64,000 nucleotides of DNA from Bacteroidota bacterium (GTDB lineage Bacteria; Bacteroidota; Bacteroidia; Bacteroidales; Dysgonomonadaceae). A program made the translations under genes and the position numbers. The DNA lies in contig JAFADY010000017.1 of the NCBI GenBank assembly GCA_023424395.1, positions 73,366 through 137,365 on the forward strand, given 5' to 3'. Position 1 is the first letter of the stretch. Every line of letters begins with the position of its first letter. The notes under the pieces are model-generated. The model did no database searches. It was given only the letters and a program-made list of their open reading frames with translations, and was not told where the DNA came from. Shown in pieces: positions 32,726 through 40,482 of the stretch.

Positions 32726-34087
32726 TCAAAAGCCAATTATCGAACTAATTTCATCCAAGCCAACAAGCTCTTGCACTCCCGTCTTCATATCTTTCAACGT
32801 AATTCTCCCTTCCTTCATTTCGTTTTCTCCCACAAGGGCTACGAAGGGAATGTGGTTGCTGTCGGCATACGACATCTGTTTTTTCATCTTCGCTGCTTCG
32901 GGATATATTTCGGCGCAGATTCCTTTGCTGCGCAATTGAGATAGGATAGGCAGAATATATGATTCTTCTTTGTCTCCGAAATTTACGAACAATATATCGG
33001 TGGCGTGTGTGGAGTTTTCGGGGAAGAGGTTGAGTTGGTTGAGGACATCATAAATGCGGTCAGCACCAAAGGAGATGCCCACGCCCGATACATCGGGAAG
33101 TCCGAAAATGCCCGTAAGATTATCGTAACGCCCGCCACCCGTGATGCTTCCGATTGCGACATCCAACGCTTTTACTTCGATGATGACGCCGGTGTAATAA
33201 TTGAGTCCGCGGGCGAGTGTGAGGTCGAGTTCCAAGTTGCAAGCGATGTGCAACAAGTCGATTTTGTTGAGGATAAATTCCAGTTCGTCCACCCCTTTCA
33301 GTCCGATTTCGGAAGAGGAGAGAACGGTTTTTAATGTCGCGATTTTCTCTCGATTGGTACCGCTGAGCCGAATAATTGGTTGCAGTTTGTCGATGGCGTC
33401 TTGCGGAATGTTTTTGCTGAGCAGTTCTTCGTTTACCTTCTCCAAGCCAATCTTATCGAGCTTGTCAATCGCCACTGTAATATCGGTAATCTTGTCAGCT
33501 TCGCCAATGATTTCGGCAATGCCCGAAAGGATCTTGCGGTTGTTGAGCTTTACCGATACACGAATGTTCAACCGACGGAACACTTCGTCGATAATCTGCA
33601 CCAATTCCACTTCGTTGAGCAACGAATCGGAGCCCACCACATCGGCATCGCACTGGAAAAACTCGCGATAACGTCCCTTTTGCGGACGGTCGGCACGCCA
33701 CACGGGTTGTATCTGAAACCGTTTGAAAGGGAACGATATTTCGTTGCGGTGCATAACTACGTATCGGGCAAAGGGAACGGTGAGGTCGTATCGCAAACCT
33801 TTTTCGGAAATCTTGTTGGCCGTTTTCGCCGAGTTTGCTTCTGCAACGTCATCTGCGTGCATACTCGACAGGAAATCGCCCGAATTGAGTATTTTAAACA
33901 GCAGTTTATCTCCTTCTTCGCCATATTTTCCCATCAGTGTGGAGAGGTTTTCCATAGCGGGCGTTTCTATTTGGCGAAAGCCATACAAACGATATACATC
34001 TTTAATGATGTTGAAAATGTAATTGCGTTTCGCCATTTCCTGTGGCGAAAAGTCGCGCGTACCTTTGGGTATGGAGGGTTTTTGCAT
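32726..34087 (-). CDS. hisS: Histidyl-tRNA synthetase
   Basis: Charges tRNA-His with histidine. The 453 residues begin KPSIPKGTRDFSP, contain class II motif 2 (FQIQPVWRADRPQKGRYREFFQCDADV), the histidine-specific ARGLNYYTG motif, GGRYDNLTG and a C-terminal Rossmann-like anticodon domain (EIYPEAAKMKKQMSYA). The last eight codons (EISSIIGF) lie at or beyond the junction with the REP-like array and differ from the relic's EIVGEFKK, so the protein tail was apparently rewritten by the insertion. All catalytic parts are complete, so it should be the functional copy. A TATCTTTG box lies at 34114-34121 on the minus strand. Confidence 0.95.
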   Translation of the reverse strand: MQKPSIPKGTRDFSPQEMAKRNYIFNIIKDVYRLYGFRQIETPAMENLSTLMGKYGEEGDKLLFKILNSGDFLSSMHADDVAEANSAKTANKISEKGLRYDLTVPFARYVVMHRNEISFPFKRFQIQPVWRADRPQKGRYREFFQCDADVVGSDSLLNEVELVQIIDEVFRRLNIRVSVKLNNRKILSGIAEIIGEADKITDITVAIDKLDKIGLEKVNEELLSKNIPQDAIDKLQPIIRLSGTNREKIATLKTVLSSSEIGLKGVDELEFILNKIDLLHIACNLELDLTLARGLNYYTGVIIEVKALDVAIGSITGGGRYDNLTGIFGLPDVSGVGISFGADRIYDVLNQLNLFPENSTHATDILFVNFGDKEESYILPILSQLRSKGICAEIYPEAAKMKKQMSYADSNHIPFVALVGENEMKEGRITLKDMKTGVQELVGLDEISSIIGF

Positions 34088-34113
34088 TGTTGTTTGTTTC
34101 TTTTATCAGGATG

Positions 34114-34121
34114 CAAAGATA
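34114..34121 (-). promoter_or_regulatory. -7 box of hisS
   Basis: Minus-strand TATCTTTG within TATCTTTGCATCC, about 27 bases before the ATG. The same core, TATCTTTGCATCTC, is found before the S41 gene (35549-35556) and before the barrel gene (36262-36269), so these three minus-strand genes seem to use near-identical promoters. No -33 TTG is clear in any of them. Confidence 0.6.
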
Positions 34122-34200
34122 ATGTTTTTGGGTTACGGCCTATGAATTGTGAGCTTAGGATGGTGTAAGATTATCTTTGGGATTAAAAACAATGAATTAT

Positions 34201-35526
34201 CTATTTCTCTTTAATAGCCTTTTCCAATATCTCTATAGCTTTACGTGTCGCAAGAGAATTGTCTATCTCAGACTGCATGGTGGATAAAAAACTTGGAATT
34301 GTTTCTTTTACTTCTATGTCCGGTATGATACCAACTCCGACAAATTCGGTTCCATCGGGATATGTGTCTTTTTTTGTGCAAATCTGTAGTCGGCCTCCAC
34401 CCGGAAGATCGAAGTAGATGGCATTTCCGGTACTGCCTCCACTGGGTGTGCCAATAATATATCCGCGCTTCATGCTCCGAAATCCCACACAGAAATCTTC
34501 TGCTGACGAGAATGTACCTTCATTGATTAACAATACTACCGGCTTAGTAAAGATTTTTTTGTTCATTACCGGAGGATTGTCGTAAGATTTTTGCAAATAC
34601 CATTCTTTAGGGTAGTTCCACGATGCATTAGCCGGATTGTAAAGCGGGGTACTCCAATCCGACATTTTGAAAGGCTTGGATGTTAAGTGAGATAAAATAT
34701 ATTTGGAATAACTGGAATTGCCCCCTGCATTGTCTCTTATATCAATGATTAAGGCATCAAGATGACCTAATTTTTCGTAGATCGAATCAAACTGTTTAAT
34801 ATAATTGTCTCCCAAAAAGGAGTTTATTTTTAAAAGACCTATATTATCTTTTATTTCGCTGAAATTGAATAAAGGCTTTGAATAAAAGTTTTTATCCGAC
34901 ATGGAATGGTTGATAGAACGCGTAAATGTATTATTCTTTTCGTCTTTGAATGTGAGCCGAATTTCTTCCGAATTTTTACCTCTCGTTGCTTCTCTTCCAT
35001 AGGCATTACGATTCAGCCATTGTTCGGTGGAAGAATTAAGATAAGGTTTGATGTTTTTAGAAACATATTCATATGTATCTATGTCGTTTATTCGGATAAC
35101 CTCCAACCCTTTTTTAATTCCTTTTTGTTCTAAGGTATCATTGAGTAGTGCAATGACAATCATTTTTCCTTCAATAAATCTTGTTAGTAGGGGAATAGTT
35201 GACCAATTTTCCCATAAATCATTTCTGGTCCAATTAAAATTAACTGAAGAATGACCGTCTTTCAAAGTGGCGATAAATCGTTGTAATTCTCTGAAATACT
35301 CAAAATCCGTTTTTGTTGCAAGAACAACAGGAATACTTGCCTGATACAAACTATCCCAATCAAAAGACAGTTTGTCAAAATAGGCAAAATTGTATTTTAC
35401 TTCCGACCAACATTTAGATAATCCGACAATTTTTTCTACGTCGGAAAGGTTCTTTTTAGAGTTCTCCTGACCGTAGATACAGTATGCCATTATACTGCAA
35501 ACCACAAAGCAAATTAATTTTTTCAT
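34201..35526 (-). CDS. S41 family peptidase (C-terminal processing type), exported
   Basis: Predicted periplasmic serine protease of the tail-specific protease family. The 441 residues have a signal peptide (about 1-19), an N-terminal helical region, a degenerate PDZ-like portion (ALLNDTLEQKGIKKGLEVIRINDI, about 130-160) and the S41 catalytic domain with IIDIRDNAGGNS, LINEGTFSSAEDF (catalytic Ser near residue 340) and IGTPSGGSTGNAIYFDLPGG. The catalytic Lys usual in CtpA is not obvious at the expected place. It more closely resembles tricorn-core-like S41 enzymes of Bacteroidota. Monocistronic. Confidence 0.88.
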   Translation of the reverse strand: MKKLICFVVCSIMAYCIYGQENSKKNLSDVEKIVGLSKCWSEVKYNFAYFDKLSFDWDSLYQASIPVVLATKTDFEYFRELQRFIATLKDGHSSVNFNWTRNDLWENWSTIPLLTRFIEGKMIVIALLNDTLEQKGIKKGLEVIRINDIDTYEYVSKNIKPYLNSSTEQWLNRNAYGREATRGKNSEEIRLTFKDEKNNTFTRSINHSMSDKNFYSKPLFNFSEIKDNIGLLKINSFLGDNYIKQFDSIYEKLGHLDALIIDIRDNAGGNSSYSKYILSHLTSKPFKMSDWSTPLYNPANASWNYPKEWYLQKSYDNPPVMNKKIFTKPVVLLINEGTFSSAEDFCVGFRSMKRGYIIGTPSGGSTGNAIYFDLPGGGRLQICTKKDTYPDGTEFVGVGIIPDIEVKETIPSFLSTMQSEIDNSLATRKAIEILEKAIKEK

Positions 35527-35661
35527 CGATTTTAATTTTTATGAGATGCAAAGATAGTGAAAAGTTGTGAAGTTATGAGATTGAAGTAGACGCTCAGCCT
35601 GCGCCTCTTTGGTACGAATTTTTAACTTGCGCGAAGAGTGAGTCAGATAAAAGTCAAGTTT

Positions 35662-36224
35662 TTATAAAGTGACTCCAAATTTTATCATTCCTCCACTGAT
35701 AACACCTCCTTCATCCCGGCCACCGGTAACAAAAATTTTTCCACCGATTAAGAACCTTGAACTGATTCGATATTCATTTTCAATCATCACACTAAATCCG
35801 TTCACAAAACGTGTCATATAATTATAATCGGGATTGTAACCTCCTTTAGTGTATCCGGATTGTCTGCTAAAGGGTAATAAGACGCTGTTTCGTTGATTAA
35901 AGTATAGCCTGCTCCAATTTTGAAATTATTTCTTCTATTATTTCTAAAAGGAGAAACAAATAAGTTCAAACTCCCTAATAAATAATCGTTGTGGCTATAC
36001 TTATGATCTGCCAAATTTCTGCCTATGCCTACAAGCGCCGATGTTGAAAAGTAGCTGTTAATTTTGTAGGTTAATTCATTTTCAAAACACAAAGCCATTT
36101 TATCTCCACTTCCCATAAACCCTAAACCCGTTCCGAATTTAACATCGAATTTATTCGAATAATCTTGTGCGTTTATATTGGTTATTAGAATGATTAAGCT
36201 TATTGTTAAAATAATTCGTTTCAT
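35662..36224 (-). pseudogene. Frameshifted outer-membrane barrel protein gene
   Basis: A signal peptide (KRIILTISLIILITNINAQ) is followed by barrel-like strands (KFDVKFGTGLGFMG, FENELTYKINSYFSTSALVGIG, NNFKIGAGYTLI) for about 120 residues. The frame then degrades to PIIII and stops at 35814. In another frame the expected barrel end continues: GYTKGGYNPDYNYMTRFVNGFSVMIENEYRISSRFLIGGKIFV ... IKFGVTL, with the C-terminal Leu typical of such strands, ending TAA at 35664-35662. A one- or two-base shift at about 35850-35885 breaks the gene. (The strand quoted is read in segments of fewer than 20 residues: GYTKGGYNPDYNYMTRF, VNGFSVMIENEYR, ISSRFLIGGKIFV.) Family not named. Confidence 0.75.
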
Positions 36225-36414
36225 ATTAAGTGTTGTTTTATGTAAGTGATTGGTTGAGATGCAAAGATAGTGAATTTTGGGTTACAGAGTATGAGTAATA
36301 ATAGCTTGTTAAAGCCTACTTGAAAATCTACAAAAATTTCTTCTTCTCCGTCATAACTTTTTATACACAATTCTTGTTATAAGTATTATTAAAAATATTC
36401 GTAAAAAGAACAGT

Positions 36415-38085
36415 ATGACTACATTTCCCGAAAAAGTACAAAATTATTCCCGCATCATCGGTTTTATGCTCAAATATAGAAACAGCCATGTTTTTAATAC
36501 CGTAGTGGATAGTGTTTCCGATATGGATGAAGATGAAAAAGACGAGAGTGAAAAATCGGGAATAACTCCCAAAGATTTTGCGGATGACCTGAAAGAAATG
36601 GGACCCGTTTACGTGAAGTTGGGGCAACTCCTATCCACACGTCCCGATTTATTACCCGATGAATATTTGGAAGAACTGTCGAATTTGCAGGATGATGTGG
36701 AACCCATCGAGTATAAAGAAGTGGAAAGGTTGATAGAAGAAGAATTGGGTGTGAGAATTTCCAAAGCTTTCAAGACTTTTGATGCAGAACCTTTAGCCAG
36801 CGCCTCCATTGGGCAAGTGCATAAAGCGGAATTGCACTCGGGTAGAAAAGTAGCCGTAAAGGTACAGCGTCCCGGTATTAAAAAACAGTTCACGGAAGAA
36901 TTAGAAGCCTTGAAAAGTATGGTTGACATGGCTGTTAAGTACACAAAAACAGCCGATAAATATGCTATGGACGACGTATTGGACGAACTAAGCCATATGT
37001 TGATGAACGAACTGGATTATAAAATGGAGGCTCAAAATTTAGTTGTTTTGGGAGAAAACCTCAATGAATATAAGCATCTTATCGTCCCTCAGCCTGTTCC
37101 GGAATATTGCAGCCCAAAAGTTCTAACCATGGATTATATTGAAGGAAAAAAAGTTACGAAGGTATCACCTTTTACCCGAACGGAAACCAATTTCACGCCT
37201 TTAATTGATGAGTTGGTAAAATCGTATTTGCAACAGGTGGTTATTGATGGCTTTGCCCATGCCGATCCGCATCCCGGAAATATACATCTTACCCCCGACA
37301 ATAAAATAGCGCTGATGGATTTAGGCATGGTGGCAAAATTCAGCGATAAATTAAAAGATCAGATGTTGCATTTGCTCCTTGCTATAAGTGAAATGTCGGG
37401 CGATGAGATCGTGAAGATCTTGCTGGAAATGAGTGAATACGACGAAAGCGCCAACATCGATGATTTCAGGAAAGATGTTAACAGGTTGGTTTTGGATAAC
37501 CAAATAAGCATTGCTAAGGATCTGAAAACAGGCCGCCTACTTATTCATATGAATAGAATGGCCGCAGAACGTAATATAAAAATTGCCGTAGAGCTTAACC
37601 TGCTTGGCAAGATATTGTTAAACATCGACCAGATAATAGCATCGTTAACTCCCGATTACGATTTTCAAAAGGCCATAAACGAAAACGCCGAACGGCTGAT
37701 GACGCAGAAAATGACGCGTGAATTGAAGCCCGAAAATATGTTCAAGATGCTGTTGGAAGCCAAAAAACTTGGTGAAAATTTACCCGAAAGGTTAAACAAG
37801 ATTTCTCAAAAACTGGCAGACAATGAGTTTGAAATTAAAGTGAACGCAATCGATGAAAAACGCTTCACCGATGGTTTTCAGAAAGTGGCTAACCGAATTA
37901 CGGTGGGTTTAATTATTACGGCGCTTATTCTTGCCGCCGCATTGCTCATGCGCGTTCCCACAAGTTTTACCATTCTCGGATATCCCGGGTTGCCGCTTAT
38001 TTTCTTTGTAGTGGCTGCCGGGGCAGGAATTTGGTTGGTTTACAATATAATGTCGAAGGACGAATATTTTCGAAAAAAGAAATAA
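36415..38085 (+). CDS. ABC1/UbiB-family atypical kinase
   Basis: Membrane-linked protein of the AarF/UbiB/ABC1 kinase-like family, related to ubiquinone and lipid metabolism. The 556 residues carry the KxGQ-type motif in VKLGQLLSTRPDLLP, ASIGQVHKAEL, the Lys of VAVKVQRPG, DGFAHADPHPGNI and MDLGMVAKF, all expected ABC1 elements. Two C-terminal TM helices follow (about 500-550, separated by IPTSFTILGYPG-like loop), as in UbiB. In anaerobic Bacteroidota the partner quinone would be menaquinone, but the substrate is not shown. Monocistronic. Confidence 0.9.
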   Translation: MTTFPEKVQNYSRIIGFMLKYRNSHVFNTVVDSVSDMDEDEKDESEKSGITPKDFADDLKEMGPVYVKLGQLLSTRPDLLPDEYLEELSNLQDDVEPIEYKEVERLIEEELGVRISKAFKTFDAEPLASASIGQVHKAELHSGRKVAVKVQRPGIKKQFTEELEALKSMVDMAVKYTKTADKYAMDDVLDELSHMLMNELDYKMEAQNLVVLGENLNEYKHLIVPQPVPEYCSPKVLTMDYIEGKKVTKVSPFTRTETNFTPLIDELVKSYLQQVVIDGFAHADPHPGNIHLTPDNKIALMDLGMVAKFSDKLKDQMLHLLLAISEMSGDEIVKILLEMSEYDESANIDDFRKDVNRLVLDNQISIAKDLKTGRLLIHMNRMAAERNIKIAVELNLLGKILLNIDQIIASLTPDYDFQKAINENAERLMTQKMTRELKPENMFKMLLEAKKLGENLPERLNKISQKLADNEFEIKVNAIDEKRFTDGFQKVANRITVGLIITALILAAALLMRVPTSFTILGYPGLPLIFFVVAAGAGIWLVYNIMSKDEYFRKKK

Positions 38086-38131
38086 ACACACAATAACTGA
38101 AGTTGTTTGAAGCAAAAGTTGCAAACTTGCG

Positions 38132-38353
38132 CTAAGTGTTTTTCCAAGATTTTCTATCGTATAAATTCTGAAACGGAGAAAGTTTCAACAATTCAATCTG
38201 TTTTTCTATATGTAATTTAAGCTTTTGAGAATAGCTTTTCTCGTTACAAATTCTTTCATTGTAACTTTTAATGATCTCTTTTCTTTTTTCATCATTCGCT
38301 TTGGTATCAAACTTTTGAAAAGGATTGTGGATAATGAGGCCTGATTTGTCCAT
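38132..38353 (-). CDS. Small hypothetical protein
   Basis: A 73-residue basic protein with a helical Lys/Glu-rich centre (KANDEKRKEIIKSYNERI, KLHIEKQIELLKLSPF). No family recognised and no signal or TM segment. It starts 18 bases after the stop of the zinc-ribbon frame on the same strand, so the two may once have been an operon. Could also be an accidental frame. Confidence 0.4.
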   Translation of the reverse strand: MDKSGLIIHNPFQKFDTKANDEKRKEIIKSYNERICNEKSYSQKLKLHIEKQIELLKLSPFQNLYDRKSWKNT

Positions 38354-38370
38354 AGATTGTAACGATGTAT

Positions 38371-38667
38371 TTACTCTTTCGGATTTTTCAAAACATCAAA
38401 AATAGAAAGAGACATTGTCATTATGATGAATAAGATGATAAAACCCAATAAATTATACAAGTTGAAATTCGCAAAAGTAACTGTTTTATAAAAAAGAATT
38501 GCCCATATTATGTATACCAATAATCTACCAATTAGTGCTTGAATAGGATTGAATGTTAAGTATTTATCACAATTGGGGCAATTCCATCTCGACCACCAAG
38601 ACTTAAAATATGTGCATTTTATATATTGAACAATATTGTATTTATAACCACAATTTGGACATGTTCT
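38371..38667 (-). pseudogene. Zinc-ribbon membrane protein frame without a start
   Basis: From 38667 the minus strand reads RTCPNCGYKYNIVQYIKC and CTYFKSWWSRWNCPNC, two CxxC knuckles of a zinc ribbon, then hydrophobic helices (ALIGRLLVYIIWAILFYK and LLGFIILFIIMTMSLSIF) to a TAA at 38373-38371. Directly before the Arg codon are TTC and a TAA, so no in-frame ATG, GTG or TTG precedes the zinc ribbon. Either the start has been lost by mutation or the gene is 5' truncated. The translated part looks like small Bacteroidota zinc-ribbon membrane proteins. This fills most of the 38354-38717 gap. Confidence 0.55.
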
Positions 38668-38717
38668 GAATTATTGAAAAATATATTTGTTTATTTACAA
38701 TAAGATAGTTAGTTCAA

Positions 38718-40313
38718 TTAATTACTACACACATTCAGCGCTTTTTCCATAATTTCGACGGTTACGGGTGTTTCGCCCGATATTTCGCCATCGACAACCA
38801 GTTTCTGTACGGGCGAAGTTTCCAATCGGAAGGTTTTTCCGCGAAAATGTTTTACAAATTCACTGTCTGCGGAGGGCTTCTCTTTTAACAACTGCACCAA
38901 GGTTTCGGCGGCCTGCAATTTACTCTCCACGTTCACGATAACGGTGGCATCCAACATGCCGTCGTCGGGAGCGGGTTCTTCGCCGCCCTGCGCAAAAATG
39001 GATGTTTTGGGAGCGGCGTTGGCAATGGTCACGCTTCCGGTTTTGAAAGTGTGCGTTTCGCCGTCAACGGTGAGTCTGACTTCGAACAAATCGGCATTCT
39101 GCACTTCGCGAAGCCCGGCAATAATGTATCCGAAAGCGCCCCATTCGTCTTTGAGCTCGCCCTCGGCCTCTTCCGTCATGCCACGCTCTATGCCGGCTCC
39201 GGCCAACAACAGCATATAGTAATCGTTGGCTTTGGCTATATCTATTTTTTGAGTTTTGCCCGAAGTGATGACCGTGCAAGCGGTTTCTATGGGTTTCAGC
39301 CGGATATCGCCGCCGTAAAGCGACGAAGCGAGCGCGTTGCCCGTTCCCAGAGGAATGATGCCTAACAAAGCGTCGGTATTCACCAGCGCTTGCGCTACTT
39401 GCGTAACGGTGCCGTCGCCGCCGGCGGCCACCAGAAACTTCTTGCCGTTGTTTACCAACTGTTGGGCAATGTCTTTGGCCGAACTTTCTTCGGATGTTTC
39501 ATGAAAGGTGAGTTGGAAAAAGCTTTCGAGCAATTCTTTTATTTTAGCGATCTTTTCTTCGCTTGTGCTCCCCGATTTAGGATTGTAGATAATATGCAAC
39601 TCATCGGATTTCTTTTCCATGGCGATGCCGAAACTGTTTAAGCTGGCAAATTGCCGTGTGTTGGGCTTTACGTTGGTACGAATTTTTCTGACTTCGTCAA
39701 TCAAATCCTGATAAGTGGCTTTGGGATCCAGAAACTTGAGGTACGCGAGCAATACGGTTACCGATCGTCCTTGTCCCAACGCGCAATGAATTAAAACCTC
39801 TTTACCGTCTTTTCGTTGCTGATCGATCCATCGAACGGCCATTTCCAACTGGCTTTTGCGCGGACTGTGATGATCCATTACCGGAATGTTAAGATATTCA
39901 ACTTCTTTTCCCATAAACTGCGTTTCGATGGCGTCGAACTCAGCGGTTACGTCTAAAACCGCGTTTATAGGGCTTTCTTTCAGTAATTTTAAATCTGTAA
40001 ATACCAATCGCCTGCTTAGCCATAAGCCGTCGCGAATTTCTTGAAGCGGCGGCACGTTATCCTTGGAGCGCGCTACCAAATTAAAAACCGTTGCCCCCAG
40101 CAAAACAGGGAACAAAACTATTTTCATGTAAACGGGCAAACGGCCGCCCTTGTTTTTCCTGAGCATTTCGCCGAAATCTCTTAAATAGGCTATCGCGTAG
40201 TAGAGCGACGAGAGCGCTATCCAAATTAAAACGACCTGTACAAGAAACGGAGTAAAGAAACTTACTACGGCAACCAATGCCGAAAAAATCAGGTAAATGT
40301 ATCCTCTGTTCAT
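38718..40313 (-). CDS. Dual-specificity phosphatase fused to diacylglycerol kinase domain
   Basis: A 531-residue fusion. Two or three N-terminal TM helices (about 5-85) are followed by a phosphatase domain (about 90-230) whose P-loop is HCALGQGRS near residue 176, the C-x5-R signature, with a preceding Asp in VMDHHSP. Then comes a diacylglycerol/sphingosine kinase-like catalytic domain (about 245-531) with IIYNPKSGS, VAAGGDGTV near residue 298 and GIIPLGTGNALA. The two domains could add and remove phosphate on one membrane lipid, or one may be regulatory; neither is known. Similar fusions exist in other Gram-negative groups, so this is uncommon but not unique. Monocistronic. Confidence 0.85.
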   Translation of the reverse strand: MNRGYIYLIFSALVAVVSFFTPFLVQVVLIWIALSSLYYAIAYLRDFGEMLRKNKGGRLPVYMKIVLFPVLLGATVFNLVARSKDNVPPLQEIRDGLWLSRRLVFTDLKLLKESPINAVLDVTAEFDAIETQFMGKEVEYLNIPVMDHHSPRKSQLEMAVRWIDQQRKDGKEVLIHCALGQGRSVTVLLAYLKFLDPKATYQDLIDEVRKIRTNVKPNTRQFASLNSFGIAMEKKSDELHIIYNPKSGSTSEEKIAKIKELLESFFQLTFHETSEESSAKDIAQQLVNNGKKFLVAAGGDGTVTQVAQALVNTDALLGIIPLGTGNALASSLYGGDIRLKPIETACTVITSGKTQKIDIAKANDYYMLLLAGAGIERGMTEEAEGELKDEWGAFGYIIAGLREVQNADLFEVRLTVDGETHTFKTGSVTIANAAPKTSIFAQGGEEPAPDDGMLDATVIVNVESKLQAAETLVQLLKEKPSADSEFVKHFRGKTFRLETSPVQKLVVDGEISGETPVTVEIMEKALNVCSN

Positions 40314-40412
40314 GGAGAGTTATATTTGTTTGAACGCTAACCGAGTAAACTTATAGAATAAACAGTTTTCGGGTGTGCAAAGTTCAGTTTGAGGGTTGAG
40401 AGGTTTGGATGA

Positions 40413-40450
40413 TAAAAAAACGCACTACAGTAAATCTGCAATGCGCTTTT
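40413..40450 (-). terminator. Terminator of the PhoH gene
   Basis: ACGCA and TGCG-T form a short stem around a longer loop, with an A run on the left (U tract on the minus strand) and TTTT on the right. It stands 33 bases after the PIN-PhoH stop. Confidence 0.5.
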
Positions 40451-40482
40451 GTCTCTACGTCTGTGTTCTTTGTTCTAACAAT

